From JADHUC01 sp964617665 (GTDB lineage: Bacteria > Planctomycetota > Planctomycetia > Pirellulales > Pirellulaceae), in assembly GCA_964617665.1 (NCBI GenBank), contig CAZUAH010000135.1, forward strand, positions 1 through 28,585: a stretch of DNA of 28,585 bases. Direction: 5' to 3'. The stretch's first letter is position 1, and the number at the start of each line of letters is the position of its first letter. A program made the position numbers and the translations under genes. Below, one piece after another: positions 23,617-28,585 of the stretch. Below the pieces are notes generated by a model. The model saw nothing but the letters and a program-made list of their open reading frames with translations, did not search any database and was not told the DNA's origin.

Positions 23617-25146
23617 CTATCGAATCTTCGCGTCCGGCAATTCGGCTTTGATGCCTTCGTCGATCGGCATCTTCTGATACGACTGTCCCCCTGTCTCGGC
23701 GATCAACCGGTCCAACTCGGCTCGTAGCTCCTTGACTCTTGCGGTGAATTTGGGATCGTCGATCAGGTTGTGCAACTCGCCGGGATCTCGCTTGATGTTG
23801 TACAACTCGGCCATGTGCCGATCTGGACCACCGTCGCCGTGGGGATAGCGAACGTATTTCCATTCATCCGTGCGAACGCCGCGGACGTTTGGCGTATATG
23901 GAAACTGCTTTTCATAGTTGTATTCGTAATACCACGACTTGCGCCAATCTTCCGCTTGGCCCTTCAGTAGAGACACCCACGACTGGCCGTGGATGTCTTC
24001 CAGCGGCTTCGCACCGCAAATCTCCACGATACTTGGCGCTACGTCGATATTCAGCACCTGCCCGTCGATCACCGTGCCGCCCTTGGCCAGCGCTGGGTAG
24101 CGGAGGACCAGCGGGACACGAATACTCGGCTCGTTCATGGCGCGCTTGTCTGTCATCCCGTGCTCGCCCAGAAACATGCCGTTGTCGCCGGCGAATACGA
24201 TCAGGGTATTGTCCAATTGGCCCATATCTTTCAACGCTCGGTAAACGCGTCCCACGCTATCGTCCACCGATTTGATTGTGGCGGTATAGGCGCGGACAAA
24301 GTTGTCGAAGTGAACGACGCTGGCTGCGCTCCGGTCTGGGAACTCCTCGCGGAAGCCGTAGATCGGGCCGTAGATGCCATGCCACGTGTCCAAACGCTCT
24401 TCGACCCATTTCGGTTTCCCCGTCAGATCAAACGCGGTGCGCGGGTATCCGATGTTTATGTCGTCGTAGATGTGTTGGTATTTCTTTTCGGGAGTGAAAG
24501 GTGTGTGGGGCGCTTTGTGTCCGAAGATCAGCATGAAGGGCTTGTCGCCGTGATCGGACTTGAGCCATCGAACGGCCATGTCCGTCACCACGTGCGTATA
24601 GTAGCCCTTGACCACTTGCCGCGTACCGTTGGTATTGAACTCGGTATCGTAGTACTTGCCTTGCCCGCTGTGGCTAACCCAGTCGTCGAAGCCAGGACGT
24701 TTCGAGTCGTCCGCCTCGCCCATGTGCCATTTGCCCACATAGGCCGTGTGATACCCGGCCTCCTGTAAACGACGCGGGAAGCTGGCCAAGTCGCGTGGAT
24801 AGTCGGTAAAGTTGTTGACCACACCATGCGTGTTGGCATAAAGGCCGGACAGGAATGACGCTCGACTCGGCGAGCAGAGTGAGGTGGTGACGAACATATT
24901 GGCGAAGCGTGCCCCTTCAGCCGCCAACCGGTCGATGTTCGGCGTCTTCAGGAATGGATGCCCTTCGCAACTTAGTTGATCCCAGCGTTGATCGTCGGTC
25001 AGGATGAAGACTACATTAGGGCGTTGGCCGGCCAAACGAGGTTTCGCTTGCCCTACACTGACCCACGAACTCAGCAGCATCGCCGCAGCAATATTGACGA
25101 TCATGCAGCGCATCAGCACGCATCGAAAGCTAGAAAAATGAAACAT
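23617..25146 (-). CDS. Secreted sulfatase (arylsulfatase/alkaline phosphatase superfamily)
   Basis: 509 residues from the ATG at 25146 (AAGGAG about 10 bases upstream; an ATG at 25167 is less well placed). A Sec signal covers about residues 1-34 (MIVNIAAAMLLSSWVSVGQA). The active-site residue is C91 in CSPSRAS, the C-x-P-S-R motif converted to formylglycine by a maturase. Metal ligands include D51-D52 (ILTDDQRWDQL) and GDNGMFLGEHG. The segments YVGKWHMGE, GHKAPHTPFTPEKKY and DVAPSIVEICG, and the closing ELYNIKRDPGELHNL, are typical of the family. It removes sulfate from sulfated sugars or glycans in the periplasm or outside the cell. A DUF1080 gene lies upstream on the same strand, but 325 bases with a palindromic repeat separate them. 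Confidence 0.95.
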   Translation of the reverse strand: MFHFSSFRCVLMRCMIVNIAAAMLLSSWVSVGQAKPRLAGQRPNVVFILTDDQRWDQLSCEGHPFLKTPNIDRLAAEGARFANMFVTTSLCSPSRASFLSGLYANTHGVVNNFTDYPRDLASFPRRLQEAGYHTAYVGKWHMGEADDSKRPGFDDWVSHSGQGKYYDTEFNTNGTRQVVKGYYTHVVTDMAVRWLKSDHGDKPFMLIFGHKAPHTPFTPEKKYQHIYDDINIGYPRTAFDLTGKPKWVEERLDTWHGIYGPIYGFREEFPDRSAASVVHFDNFVRAYTATIKSVDDSVGRVYRALKDMGQLDNTLIVFAGDNGMFLGEHGMTDKRAMNEPSIRVPLVLRYPALAKGGTVIDGQVLNIDVAPSIVEICGAKPLEDIHGQSWVSLLKGQAEDWRKSWYYEYNYEKQFPYTPNVRGVRTDEWKYVRYPHGDGGPDRHMAELYNIKRDPGELHNLIDDPKFTARVKELRAELDRLIAETGGQSYQKMPIDEGIKAELPDAKIR

Positions 25147-25229
25147 CGGTTGCAGACTCCTTAGCATCGGTGAGGTGACAGCTATTCAACGGTGTCTGGG
25201 AATTCGACGACCCGCAATACTGGGATCTC

Positions 25230-25301
25230 GGGAGGGCGAGGCTCCAGCCGAGCCGGTACGCCGATGCCAGTAATCCGGCTCAGCGGGAGCTTCGCCCTCC
25301 C
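25230..25301. repeat. Dispersed palindromic repeat, copy 2
   Basis: Arms 25230-25255 and 25276-25301 match copy 1 (15028-15097) except for one base each, in the same orientation. The 20-base loop is unrelated. It lies in the 325-base gap between the end of the DUF1080 gene (25472) and the sulfatase start (25146). The rest of that gap shows no gene. Here the stem could attenuate read-through from the DUF1080 gene into the sulfatase gene. Confidence 0.85.
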
Positions 25302-25471
25302 AACGGCCGGACACCCTCAGTTGTTTCATTGCCTCGATTTCAACGGTGAGGATTATACCACCGCGCAGTCGTTTAGCGAAGTCTGCGCACTATGCGTAGG
25401 GAATCGGAGGAACTCCGCTTTCCGGCGATACGTTCGATGTGGTTGGTAGTCGAGCGTGACAGAGTGACCGT

Positions 25472-26263
25472 TCAGTCTGCCAGCTTGCGCAATTCTACTT
25501 TGCGAAACTCCACCGGATGGCTCTCGGCCTGCAGCGAGATGGATCCGCCGGACAGCATTTTGTCGCCGTCCTTGATCAACTTGCTCGCGTCCTGGTCCTT
25601 TTCATCCAGTTGAGGTTCGGTGTACTCCAATACCGTTTCGCCGTCCATGATGTGTTTGATGCTCTTGTTGCCTCGCACTTCGACTTCGAGGGTAACCCAC
25701 TGGTCGCCGTGGTAGGTCTTGGAGTTCGAACTGTTGCAGTGCCGCGTGACGAGCTTCCCGTCCATCACGATGTGTGTTCCCGGCGTGCAGACGTTGGCCG
25801 TGGTGCGTGTGCCCGAGCCTTTGCCGCCAAGGAGTTGAATTTCGACGGATACCGGGAAGTTCTGGTCTTTCCTCATGCTCTCCGGCGATTGCCCGTGGAC
25901 CATAATGCCACTATTTCGGAACGCCCATCCTGGTCCACCTGGCGTCTGTTCGCCCACGAATCGGTATTCGATACGAAGGACGTAATTCGAAAACGGCTGA
26001 TTGTAGAATATGTGGCCGAATTTACCGTCGAATTTGTCGTATTGGTCGTATGCGACCTTTAGGAGCCCATCCTCGACACGGAACGTGTTGCCGTAGTTGT
26101 CATTCAAATCGTACCCAGTGATCTTGACCTTCCATCCATCCAGATCTTTGCCGTTGAACAGTTTTATCCAGTCTCCCATGCCGTCCGAATCTTCAGCCCC
26201 GACGACGGTAGCGGCGATCAAGACAACCAATAACGCGGTAGCAGCCTTCTGTAGTCTTCCCAT
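25472..26263 (-). CDS. Secreted DUF1080 protein (3-keto-disaccharide hydrolase domain), second copy
   Basis: 263 residues from the ATG at 26263, chosen because AGAGG lies about 7 bases upstream; an ATG at 26278 adds five residues. Sec signal: LLVVLIAATVVGA, cut near residue 23. The family motif FNGKDLDGWKVK lies at 36-47, with a longer beta-sandwich than the protein at 19802: NTFRVEDGLLKV, NYVLRIEYRFVGEQ, FRNSGIMVHGQSPESM, FPVSVEIQLLGG, and a C-terminal ISLQAESHPVEFRKVELRKL. This fuller form with the SGIMVHGQ and VEIQLLGG segments is typical of the main DUF1080 group. It is probably a periplasmic carbohydrate-active protein. The proximity of the sulfatase fits glycan degradation. Confidence 0.93.
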   Translation of the reverse strand: MGRLQKAATALLVVLIAATVVGAEDSDGMGDWIKLFNGKDLDGWKVKITGYDLNDNYGNTFRVEDGLLKVAYDQYDKFDGKFGHIFYNQPFSNYVLRIEYRFVGEQTPGGPGWAFRNSGIMVHGQSPESMRKDQNFPVSVEIQLLGGKGSGTRTTANVCTPGTHIVMDGKLVTRHCNSSNSKTYHGDQWVTLEVEVRGNKSIKHIMDGETVLEYTEPQLDEKDQDASKLIKDGDKMLSGGSISLQAESHPVEFRKVELRKLAD

Positions 26264-26445
26264 CCTGTGTCCTCTCATGCGGCATTGCCCAAATATAATT
26301 TGCCAGTTAGCAACTGTCAGTAACGAGTCTATAGATAGGGCAACGTCCGGTCAAGCAAATCAAGGCCGAAGTACTTGAATCCCACGCAGCATGCTGAGAG
26401 GATATTGGGGGTGATCCATGGTTGGTTCTTGTGAAAGGAGCATTC

Positions 26446-26712
26446 ATGTCTAGGAAAGAGATCCTTGAGAAACTGGCGTCGGGTGAATTGACGGCCGATC
26501 AAGCGGATGAACTCTTGGCGAAAGAGGAAGAGGCCAAGCGAACAGGTCTCTACTGCAAGGTGAGCCAGAAGGGCGCATTGAGCGTTTACGGATTGCAGCG
26601 CATGCCCGTCACCTTGTACGTCGAGCAGTGGGAAAGGCTCTTGGCTATCGCGGACGAAATCCGACAGTTTGCGAAGGACCACGACAGCGAACTGACACGC
26701 AAGCAGCGGTGA
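26446..26712 (+). CDS. Small SHOCT-like domain protein
   Basis: 88 residues. AAAGGAG 5 bases upstream fixes the ATG at 26446. The N-terminal 25 residues (KEILEKLASGELTADQADELL) form the short helix-turn-helix of SHOCT-like domains, usually found as an oligomerisation or linker module. The rest is a distinct second part: GLYCKVSQKGALSVYGLQRM, then PVTLYVEQWERLLAIADEIR. The combination of a SHOCT-like helix with a KGALSVYG-x(2)-RMPVTLY core appears, from memory, in other planctomycetes. It is cytoplasmic with one Cys. The function is unknown. It sits divergently from the DUF1080 gene. Confidence 0.8.
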   Translation: MSRKEILEKLASGELTADQADELLAKEEEAKRTGLYCKVSQKGALSVYGLQRMPVTLYVEQWERLLAIADEIRQFAKDHDSELTRKQR

Positions 26713-26884
26713 CGATGGCCGCGTTCTAGGGATCGCTTCTCCTTCTCAACGCCGTGGCGGAACACGTGGCCACCCTGGCCGAGTCTGCCACAGTGAGGCT
26801 AGCGTCCAAGGCGGTCATCGAGGGCGTGGTACAACTCTCTTCCCGCACTCCACGAAACCAGAACCTCGCAACCTCGCACTGGAT

Positions 26885-27091
26885 ATGTTCAACGTGGCCA
26901 ATGGTATCATCTGGCAACTCGCACTAATGGCCGCGCCAATTTGCCTCGTGGTGCGCAAGTGGGACACGTTCTGGTGGACGACGGGCGTCGTAGTAGTGAC
27001 CTCGATAATCATGAAGATCGCCTGGCACGACCGGCTCGAGACCGGAGAAGTGGACGCAACCGACGCCAAGACTCCTCCTGTAGAGGCTTAG
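26885..27091 (+). CDS. Possible small two-helix membrane protein
   Basis: 68 residues with two hydrophobic segments (about 8-23 and 29-47: WQLALMAAPICLVV and FWWTTGVVVVTSIIMKIAW), a basic connector (RKWD) and a polar, acidic tail. That arrangement is typical of real small membrane proteins. Against it, no clear ribosome binding site precedes the ATG and the frame is short. Its stop overlaps the stop of the converging kinase gene (TAG at 27089-27091, TAA of the kinase at 27090-27088), so the coding regions abut exactly. The function is unknown. Confidence 0.5.
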   Translation: MFNVANGIIWQLALMAAPICLVVRKWDTFWWTTGVVVVTSIIMKIAWHDRLETGEVDATDAKTPPVEA

Positions 27092-28585
27092 GTTTCGGAG
27101 TGCACGGCTCCCGGTCGGATTGCCGTGTCCTGATTTGCTTCCCACCATTCTCTGGCGTGTGTCTGCCGCCACGGCAGGTCGGCTGCCAGAGAATCGAGGA
27201 CTTCGAGTACCACGCCAACGCTGGCGGGGCGTTCATCTGGAGCCTTAGCCAGAGAGTCCAAAACCAGTTCATCCAACTTCGCGGGAATCTCTTCCATCGC
27301 GAACTCAGACGGTCGTCTTGGCTGTTCGTTCATGACTTGGTACAGAATGCCCATCGTCGAGTCGCCGTCAAACAGGTACTCGCCCGTGAGGAGATAGAAC
27401 GCGACTGTTCCGAGCGAGTACACATCCGATCGAGGATCCAGCGTGGATGGCTGACGAATTCGCTCCGGCGCTATGTACAGTGGCGTACCGCTTAGGTCCT
27501 GGCTGCCAGTGGCTTGCGCGTCGTCGACGGTGGACGTCCGTTTGACAAGGCCGAAATCGAGGAGTTTCACAAAGTCGTATTGTCCGCCACGCTCACATAG
27601 CATGATGTTGGCGGGGTTGACGTCGCGATGCACCAAGCCTTTTCTATGTGCTTCGTCCAGGGATGCGCAGACTTGTCGCAAGATGTGGACAGCCCGTGCC
27701 GCTGGAAGGGGGCCGTCGCGAGCGACGAGTTGGTCCAAGGTGATACCGGGCAGGTATTCCATCGCAAAATAAAAGACGCCGTCCTCAGTACAACCGTAGT
27801 CATAGATTTGTACGGTGTTCGGGTGTGTCAAATCGCTGGCGAGTTGCACTTCGCGCTCGAAGCGCGCGATTGTCTCAGTATCGGCGTCGTGCGGTTCGAT
27901 CAACTTAATGGCAGTGGGCCGTCGCAGCATGGCATGCGTCGCCTTATAGACTTTGCCCATCCCACCCTGGCCAATCAGCTCACCGAGCGTGTACTGCCCT
28001 AGTTTGCGAGCCTCCGCAACTTGCTCACGCAACCACCGGTTTCTAAGCCAACAGAACGCGGCGACCGTCGCTGCACAGGCGAACAAGGCGAAAACGCCGC
28101 GAAACATCCAAGCAAGCGACTGAAGCGGCGCGTAGGCTTCGTCGTAACCCATTTCGGTGACCACGCCGAAGCCGCACTCGTCAAGCCACCGAGAAGCACC
28201 GACAACTTGCACACCCAGATAATTGCGGTAGCCGTCGACATCGACGGTATCTTCGCCAGCAATAGCCGACGCTGGCAGCTCTGTAATCGGCCGTGTCGAG
28301 AGTTCAGTATTTGTTCCAGCTTCCTCGGTCAGATCCACGCCAGGGTCTCGAAGCTGGAGGTTGAGCGCGGCTCCGCTTTCCATCGGAATCAACCCGACTT
28401 CCTGCAGGCGCTCTTCGTGGCGGAGGTTCGTGAGCACAACAGCCTGTGCGTCGAAAGCGTATGTCTCGCCGGTCTCGCCCAACCGAGCCACTGAAAACAG
28501 CGTGGCAAATTGTTCGTCAATCTGCATGATCAACGTGAGCGGACACCAGAACCATTGTTGACTTGCCTGGTATTTTGGGGGCGTG
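27088..28585 (-). CDS. Membrane-bound sensor Ser/Thr protein kinase (5' end beyond the window)
   Basis: The frame is open to the right edge, so the N-terminus is missing; 498 codons plus the stop are visible. Counting from the TTG at 28533, the outer part (to about 140) is Cache-like sensor sequence: VARLGETGETYAFDAQ, then CGFGVVTEMGYDEAYAPLQSL. A membrane helix follows (about 142-164) and a Hanks-type kinase domain from 181: GQGGMG, VAIK-type Lys (TAIK, K210), DFG at 326-328, GTPLYIAPER, and SDVYSLGTVAFYLLTG. The catalytic loop reads HRDVNPANIM, so the usual Lys after HRD is N306. It probably senses an extracellular ligand and phosphorylates cytoplasmic proteins. The kinase domain is C-terminal to the sensor, an arrangement known from planctomycetes. 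Confidence 0.92.
   Translation of the reverse strand, partial: TPPKYQASQQWFWCPLTLIMQIDEQFATLFSVARLGETGETYAFDAQAVVLTNLRHEERLQEVGLIPMESGAALNLQLRDPGVDLTEEAGTNTELSTRPITELPASAIAGEDTVDVDGYRNYLGVQVVGASRWLDECGFGVVTEMGYDEAYAPLQSLAWMFRGVFALFACAATVAAFCWLRNRWLREQVAEARKLGQYTLGELIGQGGMGKVYKATHAMLRRPTAIKLIEPHDADTETIARFEREVQLASDLTHPNTVQIYDYGCTEDGVFYFAMEYLPGITLDQLVARDGPLPAARAVHILRQVCASLDEAHRKGLVHRDVNPANIMLCERGGQYDFVKLLDFGLVKRTSTVDDAQATGSQDLSGTPLYIAPERIRQPSTLDPRSDVYSLGTVAFYLLTGEYLFDGDSTMGILYQVMNEQPRRPSEFAMEEIPAKLDELVLDSLAKAPDERPASVGVVLEVLDSLAADLPWRQTHAREWWEANQDTAIRPGAVHSET

Noticed and set aside
23989..24768. 259-codon plus-strand open frame opposite the sulfatase
   Set aside because: Antisense shadow; the sulfatase reading frame has conserved motifs throughout and this frame shows no recognisable protein features.

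Overview
The window looks like a chromosome segment of a planctomycete, most likely of the Pirellulales type. This is inferred from gene content: two DUF1080 (3-keto-disaccharide hydrolase) proteins, a Sec-exported sulfatase, a sensor Ser/Thr kinase, a squalene-cyclase-fold repeat protein, a BBP7-like secreted protein, an xylose-isomerase-like / Gfo-Idh pair, and several families of palindromic intergenic repeats. No rRNA, tRNA, CRISPR array or transposase was seen.

Layout. 1-2416, all on the minus strand: the 5' half of a secreted BBP7-like protein running off the window, then two paralogous small secreted proteins, the first ending at a hairpin terminator. 2417-4485, plus strand: a divergent MurG-like glycosyltransferase and a FabG-like reductase. 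4595-9606, plus strand: a tight four-gene operon of two WXG100-like proteins, a coiled-coil protein and a 1316-residue FtsK/SpoIIIE ATPase. This is a compact type VII secretion-like locus and the most interesting system here. 9590-10202: palindromic repeats, a bidirectional terminator and a small acidic protein on the minus strand. 10497-12637: yjbQ facing the tmk-holB pair. 12823-15012: sugar isomerase, the remnant of a phytanoyl-CoA dioxygenase gene, and a Gfo/Idh oxidoreductase. 15130-16650, minus strand: a membrane-anchored cyclase-fold repeat protein. 16860-23582, plus strand: an SDR with altered catalytic residues, ligA, a DUF1080 protein, then purA, uppS and cdsA closely spaced. 23617-26263, minus strand: a sulfatase and a second DUF1080 protein. 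26446-28585: a SHOCT-like small protein, a small membrane protein and a membrane-bound Ser/Thr kinase entering from the right edge.

How they fit together. Housekeeping genes (holB, tmk, ligA, purA, uppS, cdsA) are interleaved with lineage-specific accessory genes. uppS and cdsA both serve envelope precursor synthesis. The sulfatase and DUF1080 proteins fit degradation of sulfated or modified glycans in the periplasm. The 4595-9606 operon has the ATPase motor and WXG-type partners of a type VII system, but no recognisable EccB, EccD, EccE, EssA, EssB, EsaA or mycosin gene lies next to it. Several proteins keep a family fold but have lost family catalytic residues (MurG-like, SDR at 16860, kinase catalytic loop, CdsA signature). 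All statements rest on reading the sequence; no database search was run.
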